Assembly (NCBI GenBank): GCA_023266095.1 | Contig: JAHFRV010000015.1 | Coordinates: 1 to 60,435 of the forward strand | DNA: 60,435 nt | Direction: 5' to 3' | Source of the DNA: Gammaproteobacteria bacterium | Lineage (GTDB): Bacteria; Pseudomonadota; Gammaproteobacteria; DRLM01 | Part shown: positions 8,278-17,468 of the stretch, in pieces | How the letters are laid out: every line of letters begins with the position of its first letter | Numbering within the stretch: the first letter of the stretch is position 1 | Program-made: the position numbers and the translations under genes | Notes under the pieces: generated by a model | Databases searched by the model: none | What the model was told of the DNA's origin: nothing | The model's input: the letters and a program-made list of their open reading frames with translations, nothing else

Positions 8278-9246
8278 TTATTTAGCGCATTCCTTAACGC
8301 CTTCGGCAGACTGCCTCCGGATAGCCGATACAAGGAATGCCAGCAATATGCCGCCTGCCAAACCCAACATGATACCCACACCGACAATGAGCTTCCGATT
8401 CGGCTTCGCTCTTTTCTCCGGCACCACGGCGGGGTCGATAACCTTAAAAGCAAATTGATCCCGTACATTGGCCAACATGATTTTCTTGGTCTGCGCTTCA
8501 ATAAGCCGGTAGATGGCTTGTTGCACTTCCATCACACTGGTCTTCGGTAATTGTTCCTTCAAATAGGCGAGACTTTGTTCCGTCTCTTTGATGGCAAGCT
8601 GTTTTTCGTGGTCATTGATACGAAGCACCAGTTCATTCGCCCAAGCAGCTGCTTGCCCCGGATCTTGCCACTCCACCGCAAGGGTCACCAACCCACTCTT
8701 TTTATCTGGACTTACAGAGAGAATATTTTTAAATGCCTCATACGCGATGCCCATCGTAGGTTCATCAGCCGATGATTTCACTTTCCAAGTTTTAGATGTT
8801 GCATCCCATTTGTCGGCGAATAACACCGGCATTAATTTTTTTTCCGCGATAAAGTCGTTAATAAAGCGCCGCGAGGTCAAGGTGGCGAGTGCTTGGTCTG
8901 TACTGCTCGCGCCAGAATCCAGATTAATGCCGGCGAATGAAGCAAGCCCTCCAAACTGATTAGATATCGCGCTCATCGCCCCCTGCTCGTCGTCCGAGAC
9001 AGGCGCCAGCAATACCTCCGCCCGGTAGGTGGGTGTCATTATCAATGCCATGGTTACCGCGGCCGCGGTGGCAAGCAAGGTAATAACAATTATCATCAGC
9101 TTGTAACGCATCAGCACCCGCCAAAAATCGAGCAGATTAATCTCGTCATCCTCAGGGGGTGGGGGATAAGACGCGAGAACATATTGTACTTGCGGCGGTA
9201 CAGGCGGGGGATTGCCCGGAGGCGGCGGCGTGTTTTGAGTGTTCAT
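8278..9246 (-). CDS. Wzz/chain-length determinant family protein
   Basis: This inner-membrane polysaccharide co-polymerase sets chain length or assists export. After a proline-rich cytoplasmic N-terminus (about 35 residues), it has INLLDFWRVLMRYKLMIIVI leading into the first membrane segment (residues ~48-72), TPTYRAEVLLAPV just after it, a long helical periplasmic part, and KAKPNRKL-type residues (KRAKPNRKLIV) with the second membrane segment near the C-terminus (residues ~283-305). No tyrosine kinase domain is attached. ATG 9244-9246 is preferred over the in-frame GTG one codon earlier. It lies downstream of the wza-like gene with the mntA-hepT pair between them. Confidence 0.85.
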   Translation of the reverse strand: MNTQNTPPPPGNPPPVPPQVQYVLASYPPPPEDDEINLLDFWRVLMRYKLMIIVITLLATAAAVTMALIMTPTYRAEVLLAPVSDDEQGAMSAISNQFGGLASFAGINLDSGASSTDQALATLTSRRFINDFIAEKKLMPVLFADKWDATSKTWKVKSSADEPTMGIAYEAFKNILSVSPDKKSGLVTLAVEWQDPGQAAAWANELVLRINDHEKQLAIKETEQSLAYLKEQLPKTSVMEVQQAIYRLIEAQTKKIMLANVRDQFAFKVIDPAVVPEKRAKPNRKLIVGVGIMLGLAGGILLAFLVSAIRRQSAEGVKECAK

Positions 9247-9259
9247 CACAGCATGATTC

Positions 9260-9340
9260 TTATAAAGCGCCCACGGTGTTCCATACCGCGATGGCCAAAC
9301 CGAATTGATAGACGATTTGGTTCACGCTGGTCCACATCAT
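9260..9340 (-). pseudogene. Detached copy of the wza 3' end
   Basis: This minus-strand stretch encodes WTSVNQIVYQFGLAIAVW, then NTVGAL and a stop at 9260-9262. It aligns with the last residues of the neighbouring export protein, WTSVSQIVYQFGLAIAAW, then NTVGVL and stop (10270-10344). The two DNA copies differ at about 11 of 75 positions, so this is a divergent allele rather than a fresh duplication. Homology stops at about 9336. The mntA-hepT pair lies exactly between the two copies. Confidence 0.85.
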
Positions 9341-9373
9341 GTGCGGCCATGAATCTCCGCATCGCACTTGTCG

Positions 9374-9790
9374 TCATACGGTAATCCTGGCCGAAATAGC
9401 CTTGGCGAATACGGTGAAATCGCCAAAATGATGGCGAGCCAGAGTATGGACTATGGCCCAGTCGATAGCCTGGTAGTTGTGCACTGCGATATTGCGGAAA
9501 CCGACAGCTTTCTTAAGTTGTGTGCCTAGGTTGCTGTCGATGACACCAACCTGCGCAGGATATCGAAAGTTTGGCCCATCGTATCCGGGGGGCGGCACGT
9601 CCCTCTCGGCAATAAGATGCGAACCGATATCGACGCGCAGTTGCACCGCCCGAGTGAGATTGAGTGTAATGATGTCTTGCAGATCGGGCTCTCGTTCCAA
9701 GGTGGCCGGGTCGGACGGACATTTCTCTTCAACTCGCTTGCGGCAACGTCGCAATGACTTGAGTTTTTGCGCAATCACTTCCCTATCCAC
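9374..9790 (-). CDS. hepT: HepT-like toxin (HEPN ribonuclease family, DUF86)
   Basis: The 138-residue helical protein has the HEPN signature RNIAVHNY near its C-terminus (RX4HXY), the catalytic motif of HepT-type toxins, which are RNases or tRNA-targeting enzymes. It starts with GTG at 9788-9790 inside the 3' end of the mntA-like gene (16-base overlap), the usual arrangement for the MntA-HepT pair. MntA-type partners neutralise HepT by adding AMP residues to the tyrosine of this motif; the tyrosine is present here. The pair lies between two wza 3' ends and looks like a cassette within the polysaccharide locus. Confidence 0.85.
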   Translation of the reverse strand: MDREVIAQKLKSLRRCRKRVEEKCPSDPATLEREPDLQDIITLNLTRAVQLRVDIGSHLIAERDVPPPGYDGPNFRYPAQVGVIDSNLGTQLKKAVGFRNIAVHNYQAIDWAIVHTLARHHFGDFTVFAKAISARITV

Positions 9791-10218
9791 AGCTGCCTCC
9801 TGTGCGCGAGAATGCGGTTGCGATAAGGCAGGAAATCCGCCTGGTCGAAGACATGTCTGCGAATCAATTCGCCATAGTGCGTATCACTGCCGAGAATTCT
9901 TTTGCCCTGCTTTAACACTTGTCCAAGCAGAGGCTCGCCGATGGCACGGATGTCCACCAAGTCGATCGGACGGCCGGTTTTCTCCGCCAATTCGGTAATC
10001 AACTGTATTTTTTCTTCGGCCGTAAGACGGCGGCCAGCATCCACCGCAAGATCAAGATCGCTGTCCGCGCGTCCTTTACCTGCCGCCAATGAACCGAACA
10101 AGATCGCCAGGCGTATAGGGGGATACGCGCTTAAGACGGCTAGCAGAGTTTGGTTTAGTTCGGTGTTGGTGGTCATGTCGTAGTAATGGATATCATCAAG
10201 GCACTTCGCCCTAGGCAT
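9775..10218 (-). CDS. mntA: MntA-like nucleotidyltransferase antitoxin
   Basis: The protein has the minimal nucleotidyltransferase motif: ILFGSLAAGKGRADSDLDLA carries GS followed by DxD, and a third acidic residue lies in RPIDLVDI. Length (147) fits the MntA antitoxin family that AMPylates HepT. ATG 10216-10218 has GTGGA about 8 bases upstream. A second ATG at 10176 (MTTNTELNQ) is equally plausible from family length. A GC-rich repeat lies directly upstream at 10229-10263 and may contain the promoter or mark the cassette boundary. Confidence 0.85.
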   Translation of the reverse strand: MPRAKCLDDIHYYDMTTNTELNQTLLAVLSAYPPIRLAILFGSLAAGKGRADSDLDLAVDAGRRLTAEEKIQLITELAEKTGRPIDLVDIRAIGEPLLGQVLKQGKRILGSDTHYGELIRRHVFDQADFLPYRNRILAHRRQLWIGK

Positions 10219-10228
10219 TGCTATGTTC

Positions 10229-10263
10229 CACTTCCCTGCCCCTCTCCCGAGAGGGGAAGAGAA
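10229..10263. repeat. GC-rich palindromic repeat next to the toxin-antitoxin pair
   Basis: CCCCTCTCCCGAGAGGGG forms a short palindrome followed by AAGAGA. It resembles the inserts in fcl and the repeat at 52445-52473. It lies between the wza stop and the mntA start. Confidence 0.5.
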
Positions 10264-10269
10264 ACAGCA

Positions 10270-12765
10270 CTAGAGTACACCCACGGTATTCCAGGCCGCG
10301 ATGGCCAAACCGAATTGATAGACGATCTGGCTCACGCTGGTCCATAAAGTGAGGGGGCGCAGGCGTTCCACATCCAAGGGCACCACGATGGTATCACCGG
10401 GTTTTATATTCACCGAATTGCGGTAAAACCAACTACTGGACTTGCCTGCGATGACCGCGCCATTGGCACGCACTACATAAATGCGGTCGTCATCGGCCTT
10501 TTTGGTCAGGCCGCCGCTGGAGTTGATGTATTCATCCCGCTCAAGGTCAGCACGATAAAGGTGCGAGGTGGGATGAAATACTTCGCCGATCACCGTGACT
10601 TCTTGCGTGAAGGCCGGCACCACCAAGGTGTCACCTTCCTTTAAGGCCACATCGGCTTCTGCTTTGCCCGCGACGACGGCAGGCAGATCGATCACCAAGC
10701 GGCCGGCGGCCTTGACTCGCTCCAGTTGGTTGGACAAGTCTCTCATGACTTGCAGCTCCTGCTGTTGATTGGCATCCCCTCCCTGTATTTGTTGCAGGCT
10801 AAGAGTCGCCAAATCTTCCTGCAGGCGTTGCTGCAGCCCGTCCAGCTGTTCCTGTTCACGCCGGCGCAGTTCTTCGCGCATGAATACCGCGCCGTCGGCG
10901 TAGGCGTAATCGGTGAGCCCGCCGGCGCGGGCGATTACGCTGCTGAGGGTTTCACCGCGGCGTATCGGATAGGTGCCAGGGAAACGCACCTCTCCGCTGA
11001 GTTTTATTTGGCCTTGCGCCGCCCACTGCGGCACTTCCTTCACGTTGAGGTGATCGTGCGGATGCAGCGCCACATCGGCGCCGGGCTTGCCGGCCAGCGC
11101 CTCACCCAAATTGATCTTTTGCAGTTGCACTTCGCGGTATTCGCCGTTGACCACGCCATAACGGGTCAGCTCGGCCTCGAGGGAGTAGGCCGCCTCGCCC
11201 AGTTGTCCGCCCGCCCGCAGCAAATCGCTGACGCGCATATTGGCTTCCAGCGGATATTTGCCGGGGAAACGCACATTGCCATCCACCGTCACTACCGGCG
11301 CCGGCTGTTCCAAGCTCGATTGTTGGGTAAGTTGGTCCACCAACTGCTCAATCGCTCCACCGCGGGTTTGGGTGGCGCTGAAGACGAACACTTCATCGCG
11401 CGAGGTCAGGCGCACGTCCGCGGCCGAGCCCGGCTGTTCATGAGCCTTGCGCAAGCTACTGGAAAATACCAGCGTGCGCCGGTCCGGTTTCAGTTCACGT
11501 TTAATCACTACGTAATCAAGATCAGGTTTGGGCAACAGTTCGTCCGGCGACGTAATCAAATTGCTCAAGCGCATGCCTTCCCGCCATTGATAGCCGCCGG
11601 GTCGCTGCACATGACCGGTGAGTAATACGATGCCTTCCATCTTTTCCAATATGGAATGAACCCGCAGCACATCGCCGTTTTGCACGGGGATGGTGAGCAC
11701 GGCCGGCATACTTAAATTCACATCCAGCAAGATACGTTCGCGCTGCTGGTTGATCCGCTCCAACTGCGCACCGGTCGGGTACGCCGTGGAGAGCAGGCCG
11801 CCGCTGAAGGCAAGTACGTCTTCGAGGGTCTTTTCGTGTTTTATTTCGTAAATCGCCGGCCGCTTCACCTCGCCGGCCACCCCGACCGTGGCGCCGATGG
11901 GCGGGACGAAGATGACATCTCCCGGTTGCAGACGGGCGTCGGCGCGGGTATCGCCGCGCAGCAGGAGGTCGTAAAGATCCAGATGAGTGATCACTGCGCC
12001 GTTACGTTTGAGTTGGATGTTGCGCAATGACCCGATGGGCTTGACGCCGCCGCTCACCAGCAAGGCATTGGTCATGGTGGACAGACCGCTCACCGTGTAA
12101 GAGCCTGGCTGTTGCACGTCGCCCAGCACGAAGATGCGGATGGAGCGCAGCGGACCCAGACTGACGGTGGCGCGAACGCCGATTAGTTGCTGCTCGACCC
12201 GCTGCATGAGGTTGTCTTTGAGTTCCGGGAAGCGCAGCCCCGCCACCGGCACCGGACCGATGCCCGGGAAATTCAATGTGCCGTCGCGGCCCACCGGCAG
12301 GGTGTATTCGGCATTGTCCTTGCCGAACAATTGCACTTGCACCATGTCGCCGGGGCCGATGATGTATTCGGCGGGCACCGGGATATCGGTGGCCGGGGCG
12401 AAGGTGGTGGGGGAACCGGCGAAGAGGTCATAGCCGAATTGCTTGAGGCGCTGATCGATCTTTTGCGACTCTGGTTTCTCGCCGAGATGAGGCGCATCAA
12501 CCGCCTTGCTTGCCTCCTCTTCCATGGGTGAGGTTGGCTGCACGGGACGCGGCTTCATCAGCTCGGGAAATGCCGGCGCGGCTTGAGTCCGGCCGCCACC
12601 CTCCCGTTGGTTGAGCAATTCCTGGGCCTTGGCCTGTTCCGCCGGGGGTAGCTGTTGGAATAACTGGCGCTGTTCGGGGGTAAGCTCCACCGCCTGCGCG
12701 GTCCACGCAAAACAGCAGGCCAGCACGGCTATCAACACACCTTGAATGACTTTCCTAAACTTCAA
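10270..12765 (-). CDS. Polysaccharide export protein, Wza-like with multiple SLBB domains
   Basis: The 831-residue exported protein has a signal peptide (residues 1-25, VLIAVLACCFAWTAQAV), a coiled N-terminal part, the Poly_export domain (EYIIGPGDMVQVQLFG, residues ~130-215), then about six SLBB-type repeats recognisable by phrases such as GDVQQPGSYTV, GEVKRPAIYEI, GHVQRPGGYQW, GNVRFPGKYPL, GEVRFPGTYPI and GEVFHPTSHLY. It ends with a predicted helix or membrane segment, IVYQFGLAIAAW. It is twice the length of E. coli Wza and has no lipobox. The family forms the outer-membrane or periplasmic channel for exopolysaccharide. The start codon is TTG with AGAGAGG upstream. A divergent copy of its 3' end lies at 9260. 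Confidence 0.9.
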   Translation of the reverse strand: MKFRKVIQGVLIAVLACCFAWTAQAVELTPEQRQLFQQLPPAEQAKAQELLNQREGGGRTQAAPAFPELMKPRPVQPTSPMEEEASKAVDAPHLGEKPESQKIDQRLKQFGYDLFAGSPTTFAPATDIPVPAEYIIGPGDMVQVQLFGKDNAEYTLPVGRDGTLNFPGIGPVPVAGLRFPELKDNLMQRVEQQLIGVRATVSLGPLRSIRIFVLGDVQQPGSYTVSGLSTMTNALLVSGGVKPIGSLRNIQLKRNGAVITHLDLYDLLLRGDTRADARLQPGDVIFVPPIGATVGVAGEVKRPAIYEIKHEKTLEDVLAFSGGLLSTAYPTGAQLERINQQRERILLDVNLSMPAVLTIPVQNGDVLRVHSILEKMEGIVLLTGHVQRPGGYQWREGMRLSNLITSPDELLPKPDLDYVVIKRELKPDRRTLVFSSSLRKAHEQPGSAADVRLTSRDEVFVFSATQTRGGAIEQLVDQLTQQSSLEQPAPVVTVDGNVRFPGKYPLEANMRVSDLLRAGGQLGEAAYSLEAELTRYGVVNGEYREVQLQKINLGEALAGKPGADVALHPHDHLNVKEVPQWAAQGQIKLSGEVRFPGTYPIRRGETLSSVIARAGGLTDYAYADGAVFMREELRRREQEQLDGLQQRLQEDLATLSLQQIQGGDANQQQELQVMRDLSNQLERVKAAGRLVIDLPAVVAGKAEADVALKEGDTLVVPAFTQEVTVIGEVFHPTSHLYRADLERDEYINSSGGLTKKADDDRIYVVRANGAVIAGKSSSWFYRNSVNIKPGDTIVVPLDVERLRPLTLWTSVSQIVYQFGLAIAAWNTVGVL

Positions 12766-12918
12766 GCTGTAGAACCTCTCTGTTCATGACCATGCTGTCA
12801 ACGTCTCCCTCATCCTTGCCAGTAAAGGCCGGAGAAATGTATCACAATACAAGAAGATAAAATACCGTGGAGGGTGATTTTTCCCGATGAGGCGAGTGTT
12901 TGATGCCGAGTTGATCAC

Positions 12919-14460
12919 TTAATACCGCCACTGCCACTGCGCATCCAGCTGGCCTTCATAGTCGGTCCCGCCGGCTTGTTCGGTTCGCACCGCGCCCACG
13001 CTTAGGCTGACCTCCTGCTCGCGCCAGATCAGACGATGACCCAACTCGACACTCAGCAATGTGGGACTGGCGGGGTTGTCACGATGCGGTTCGATGCGGC
13101 GCAGCAAAATCTCCCAAGGTCTGCCGCGCTCCGTCACATATAAAAAACCGAGGGACAGCATGCGTCCGTCACCCCCCAGGGTGTGACCGATGACGCGGCC
13201 GCGATAGGTATAGCCGTCGCTATAAATACTGTGACGATAGGCGCAGCCAAACGCAGGTTGATCATTGTTGAACCCGCAAGCGGTGTCGGCATATTCGCCG
13301 TGCACCCGCCAGGAAGCACCGCGCTCGCCCCCCGCGCCCCAGGCTTCTATCCCGGCCATACCCAAATATTTGGATGGCCAGCCGCCTGATTCATCTTCTC
13401 CGATGATTTGGCCGTACACTGCATACGGTGCATCGAATAACGGCGACTGCCAGCGCACATCGAAACCGCCCAGTTGATTGCCGGGTTCATTCGCCGCGGT
13501 GATGCCGGCGGAACCACGATTGTCCTTGCCGAGCAGCAATTCCTTGAAGGTGCTCAAATCCTCCGGCCGCCCCTCACCGCCCCATTGCGCGGTACGTGAC
13601 AAACCCACTTCCAGCGCCGGCGTCGGACGGAAATTCAAACGCATGCCCATAAACAAGGCATCGGGCACTTCACGGCCGCCTTCCAATTGGCCGAGGGTGA
13701 ACAGAAATTGCCACGGCCCGATCCAACGCAGCCAGTCGTTTTGGAATGGATCGGCGTAATGGCGCTGCACGGACAAGGCGGGAATCGGCCGCGCGTTATT
13801 CGAGAGAATCAAGCTGCCGTCCCAACCCGGCCCCCACCAGCGCTCCACTGCGCCGGCGGACCAGGCCCAGTTTCCCCAGATGGCCGCCACATAAGAGCCG
13901 TCGTAGCGGACGGCTTGGTCGTCATCCGGCGCATCCACCGCGGCCATCTGCAAACGATAGGCGAACACCTCGCCGGTCCAATCGATACCCGCTTCCAGCT
14001 CACCGCCTTCGCGCGACGTATCGCCGAAGCTGCGATATGGCCGCGGGTGGTAGGCGACGGCGGCCCGCAGATGCGGACGCACAGCCTGCGTGCGCGATTC
14101 GGCGCGATAACGCCGCAATAAACGGCTACGCGCATTCGCCAGCGGTGCCGGCAACAGCTGCGCAGCGTCTTCGAGATCACGCCCGATCGCGCCCCAGGAC
14201 AACGGCCAAGCGGTGAGCGGCACACTAAGCACGCCGGCGTCGCTCAGCAATTGAATATCGTGGCGTAAGGCCGGCTCAGCAGGATCAAGCCAGGGCGCGG
14301 CCGGCGCCGCAACTGTCCACGCGCAGAGCAACGCCCATAAACTTGCGGAAACGCCGCGGAAACGCCGGGTGCAAAGCACGCTGGTCACTGTGGATAACAA
14401 TCCATGATCCTTGTGATGAAGAGGGAAACCGCTGAATAGCCTTTCGTTCTTCAAAGCCAT
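12919..14460 (-). CDS. Wzi-like capsule assembly outer-membrane protein
   Basis: The 513-residue protein has an N-terminal hydrophobic segment (SLWALLCAWTVAAPAAP, residues ~40-56), HDIQLLSDAGVLSVPLTAWP typical of the Wzi family, RWWGPGWDGSLILSNNARPI (a strongly conserved stretch), DWLRWIGPWQFLFTLGQLEG and an aromatic-rich strand pattern to the C-terminus (WQWRY), as in Wzi/CapsAssemb_Wzi barrels that anchor or assemble surface polysaccharide. The annotated start is an ATG without a clear ribosome site; a start about 25-35 residues later would put the signal peptide at the N-terminus. It is the first gene of the export part, about 150 bases upstream of the wza-like gene. Confidence 0.88.
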   Translation of the reverse strand: MALKNERLFSGFPLHHKDHGLLSTVTSVLCTRRFRGVSASLWALLCAWTVAAPAAPWLDPAEPALRHDIQLLSDAGVLSVPLTAWPLSWGAIGRDLEDAAQLLPAPLANARSRLLRRYRAESRTQAVRPHLRAAVAYHPRPYRSFGDTSREGGELEAGIDWTGEVFAYRLQMAAVDAPDDDQAVRYDGSYVAAIWGNWAWSAGAVERWWGPGWDGSLILSNNARPIPALSVQRHYADPFQNDWLRWIGPWQFLFTLGQLEGGREVPDALFMGMRLNFRPTPALEVGLSRTAQWGGEGRPEDLSTFKELLLGKDNRGSAGITAANEPGNQLGGFDVRWQSPLFDAPYAVYGQIIGEDESGGWPSKYLGMAGIEAWGAGGERGASWRVHGEYADTACGFNNDQPAFGCAYRHSIYSDGYTYRGRVIGHTLGGDGRMLSLGFLYVTERGRPWEILLRRIEPHRDNPASPTLLSVELGHRLIWREQEVSLSVGAVRTEQAGGTDYEGQLDAQWQWRY

Positions 14461-14686
14461 AGCAAGAGGTTTGAACGAAGGACGTTAGTTAGACAGACTC
14501 ATGGTTTTGCAAGCCTGCCCGTTCCCGACAATTAGGGAAAAGCCGCAGAATGGCCGAGATACGGCTCTCGGACATTTTTCCACGAATCCGACTGCATGGA
14601 AAGCCGTAGCCGTGGAGCGGAAAATTCGGGCGCCCGAAGACGCCCGAATCAAATTCAACGTCATCTTACCTATTTTAAGCAACCGA

Positions 14687-14971
14687 TCAACGGACAGGCT
14701 TGGCCTCACCCACCGTGATCACTTCCCGATTTTCCTCGACGAGTTTTTTGCCTATTCCGCTCACATCCGCCAACTGATCGGGGGATTTAAACGGCCCGTT
14801 TTTCTTACGGTACTCGACGATAGCCTCCGCCTTGGCCGGCCCCACACCTTTGAGTATCTTCATCAAGGTGTCGGCATCGGCGGTATTGATATTCACCGAA
14901 CCGCCTCCCGCCATCACTACAGCGGCGCCACTCAGCAGTAAAACAAACAACATTTTCTGAACGTACTTCAT
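14687..14971 (-). CDS. ComEA-family helix-hairpin-helix protein
   Basis: This small exported protein (94 residues) has a signal peptide (MLFVLLLSGAAVVMAGG) and the helix-hairpin-helix pair SVNINTADADTLMKILKGVG, then PAKAEAIVEYRKKNGPF and SGIGKKLVEENRE. This is the ComEA DNA-binding fold, which in competent bacteria binds incoming DNA in the periplasm. GGAG lies 7 bases upstream of the ATG. Such single-domain versions are common in gammaproteobacteria; a role in DNA uptake here is not proven. Confidence 0.9.
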   Translation of the reverse strand: MKYVQKMLFVLLLSGAAVVMAGGGSVNINTADADTLMKILKGVGPAKAEAIVEYRKKNGPFKSPDQLADVSGIGKKLVEENREVITVGEAKPVR

Positions 14972-15277
14972 TCCTGGTCTCCTTCCAATAGGCGTTAAGT
15001 TTTGGAAGTATCCTTGGAGACAACCGCCGAACTATCTATCTCCTCCCTGGCGCTAGCTGGCACCGCCGTCGAGCCTAGCAGCTCGCATAAAAGCTGGCAA
15101 TTCACCGAGCATAAATTAGCGTAACAAAATATGCGGATACACATGTCAATGCTAGGCCGCTGCAACGGCGATGACCCGCTTGAATATTCGCGGCAAAACA
15201 GGGTTATTGTCGTGATCGATCAACGCTTTCTACCAGCCGAAAATATTTTTTCGGGGTTTAGCCCAAGACACGCGGGC
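14972..15277. other. Gap of ~300 bases, no gene seen
   Basis: No ribosome-site-linked frame or clear hairpin is seen. The upstream control region of the comEA-like gene should be within the part next to 14971. Confidence 0.4.
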
Positions 15278-16459
15278 TTAACGCGACGCAGTCAGATACC
15301 GCCGCAAACGCCGCACCCCTTCCTCCAACCGTTCAAACGAGGTGGTGTAGGCGAAACGCAAATAACGAGCGGGCTGGTCGGTACCGAAATCCAGACCGGG
15401 AGTGATGCACACCCCGGCTTTTTCCAACAACGCCATGGCGAAAGCGTAACTGTCATCGGTGAATTTTCGGCAGTCGGCATACAGATAAAACGCGCCGCCG
15501 GGCACGACGGGAATAGCGAAACCCAACTCGCGCAGAGCCGGGATGAGATAGTCACGGCGCCGCTCGAATTCTCGCCGCCGTTCCTCCAAGATTGCCAAGG
15601 TCTCGGGCAGGAATGCCGCCAGGGCCGCATATTGCGCCGGGGTTGAAGCGGCCAGAAACATATTCTGCGCCAGACGATCCAGCGCCGGCACATACTCTTC
15701 CGGCGCCACCAGCCAGCCCAAACGCCAGCCGGTCATACCGAAGTATTTGGAGAAGCTGTTGACGACGAAGACGCCGCTGGACAAGGCCAAGGCAGTGCCG
15801 GAGGCCGTGTCGCCGTAGACCAAGCCTTGATAAATCTCGTCGACGATCACGCGGCCGCCCCGCGCCTCGACCTCGCTGAGTATCCGCGCCAGCTCATCGC
15901 CGGCCACCAAGGTGCCGGTGGGATTCGACGGCGAGGCCAGCAAGACCGCCACGCTGGCGGGCGTCCAGGCCGCGGCGATCTGCATAGCGGTCAATTGGAA
16001 CTGCTGCTCGGCGCCGACCGGCAGACCCACCGCCTTGCCGTCGAAGAGGCGCACCAGATGGCGGTTGGATGGATAACCCGGATCGGCAATCAACACCTCG
16101 CGGCCGGGATCCACCAGCACCGCAAGCGCAAGTTGCAAAGCCCCCGATGCGCCCGGCGCAACGATGATGCGTTCCGCCGCGACGGCCACACCGTAACGCG
16201 CGCGGTAAAAACCGCTGATGGCTTCACGCAAAACCGGCAGACCGAGCGTCGGGGTGTAATGGGTGCGGCCTTCGCGCAACGCCCGCAGGCCCGCCTCGAC
16301 GATGGGTGCCGGCGTTGCGAAGTCGGGCTCACCGATTTCCATGTGCACGATGGAACGGCCCGCCGCCTCCAAGTCCCGCGCCCGCGCCAGCAGTTCCATC
16401 ACGTAGAACGGGGCGATCTCCCCCGCCCGTGCCGAAAACGGCGACGGCCGCTCAACCAT
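15278..16459 (-). CDS. Pyridoxal-phosphate aminotransferase (class I/II)
   Basis: The 393-residue protein has VHMEIGEPDFATPAPIVEAG, GRTHYTPTLGLPVLREAI, APGASGALQLAL, LLASPSNPTGTL, GGRVIVDEIYQGLVYGD (PLP-ring-binding Asp-Glu), NSFSKYFGMTGWRLGWLVAP (PLP lysine in SFSKYFGM) and a C-terminal RYLRFAYTTSFE arginine, the standard order for fold-type I aspartate/alanine-type aminotransferases. The exact amino acid substrate cannot be read from sequence. It lies 18 bases after the CbbY-like gene on the same strand, so the two are probably co-transcribed. Confidence 0.9.
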   Translation of the reverse strand: MVERPSPFSARAGEIAPFYVMELLARARDLEAAGRSIVHMEIGEPDFATPAPIVEAGLRALREGRTHYTPTLGLPVLREAISGFYRARYGVAVAAERIIVAPGASGALQLALAVLVDPGREVLIADPGYPSNRHLVRLFDGKAVGLPVGAEQQFQLTAMQIAAAWTPASVAVLLASPSNPTGTLVAGDELARILSEVEARGGRVIVDEIYQGLVYGDTASGTALALSSGVFVVNSFSKYFGMTGWRLGWLVAPEEYVPALDRLAQNMFLAASTPAQYAALAAFLPETLAILEERRREFERRRDYLIPALRELGFAIPVVPGGAFYLYADCRKFTDDSYAFAMALLEKAGVCITPGLDFGTDQPARYLRFAYTTSFERLEEGVRRLRRYLTASR

Positions 16460-16477
16460 GCCGCGTCCCGTGCCCGC

Positions 16478-17284
16478 TCACCGCGCCCCCTGCTGATAGA
16501 CGCCATCTTGCATGGCATGGCGATGTACACGACGCAAGGCCGGCACATCGATCCAAGCCGATGAGGCGCTGTCCCACGCACCGTCGATGAGAGCGAACGG
16601 CTGACCCGGTTCGCCGAGTTGATCCACCACCAGCGCCGCACCGCTGAAATGATCCTCCCGTGTGTAATCACAGACGGTCACCAGCGTAGGAATTCCCGCC
16701 GCCAACGCGGAACGCAGGCCGTTCGCCGAATCCTCCAAGGCCAAACAGGCGGCGGGCGGCAGGCCCAGTTCATTCAAAGTGTAGTGATAAATATCCGGAG
16801 CGGGTTTTTTGGCCGGCACCACATCTCCGGCGCCTATCACTTCAAACCAGCTCATGGCGTCGGCGGCCAGGGCATGGATCAACAAGGCCTCGACATTTTC
16901 CAGAGAGGTCGTCGTAGCGATGGCCAACCGCAGGCCCGCCTCGCGCGCCTCGTTCAGCAAACGCCTCACACCCGGCCGCAAGGGAATCTTACCCGCGGCG
17001 GCCAGCGCGGCGTAGTGGCCGTTCTTGGCGCGATGCAAACCGGTGATGAAGGCGTCCAAATCGGCGGGGCCGCTGAAGCCGGGCACATATTGATCGATGT
17101 AACGGCGGATCCGCTCTTTGCCGCCGGTCACCTTCAGTAATTCGCCATACAATGCGGGCGACCATAGCCAATCCAAACCGGCTTCGGCGAAGGCCTGGTT
17201 GAAGGCCACCCGGTGACCATGCAATTCCGTGTCGGCCAAGGTGCCGTCCACGTCGAAAATTACTGCTCGCAAATCGTTGTTCAT
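16478..17284 (-). CDS. cbbY: HAD-superfamily phosphatase, CbbY-like
   Basis: HAD motif I is VIFDVDGTLADTELHGH. It is followed by the cap region VAFNQAFAEAGLDW and YGELLKVTGGKERIRRYI, motif II TTT, the lysine in VPAKKPAPDIY and the acidic pair in CLALEDSANG. The TELHGHR...GGKERI phrasing matches CbbY proteins, which in phototrophs and chemoautotrophs dephosphorylate xylulose-1,5-bisphosphate, a RuBisCO inhibitor. No RuBisCO gene is in this window. A generic sugar phosphatase role is the alternative. It precedes the aminotransferase gene. Confidence 0.8.
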   Translation of the reverse strand: MNNDLRAVIFDVDGTLADTELHGHRVAFNQAFAEAGLDWLWSPALYGELLKVTGGKERIRRYIDQYVPGFSGPADLDAFITGLHRAKNGHYAALAAAGKIPLRPGVRRLLNEAREAGLRLAIATTTSLENVEALLIHALAADAMSWFEVIGAGDVVPAKKPAPDIYHYTLNELGLPPAACLALEDSANGLRSALAAGIPTLVTVCDYTREDHFSGAALVVDQLGEPGQPFALIDGAWDSASSAWIDVPALRRVHRHAMQDGVYQQGAR

Positions 17285-17468
17285 GCCTCTCCACCCAATA
17301 TAAATTAACGTCGCTTCAATATGCTATCATGCCGCGCAACGCACAGCCCCGCGCCAAACGGACCGTCCTGATCCGGCTTTTTCCAGCGGCCCAGTATAAA
17401 CAGTTGTTGCGTCCACCCCATGGTTTTGGTATAGAAACGAGCTTTATCTCAGGCAGGAGACGCCAAGC

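Noticed and set aside
10726-11625. 299-codon open frame on the plus strand across the wza-like gene
   Set aside because: Antisense shadow of a multi-SLBB export protein with clear motifs.
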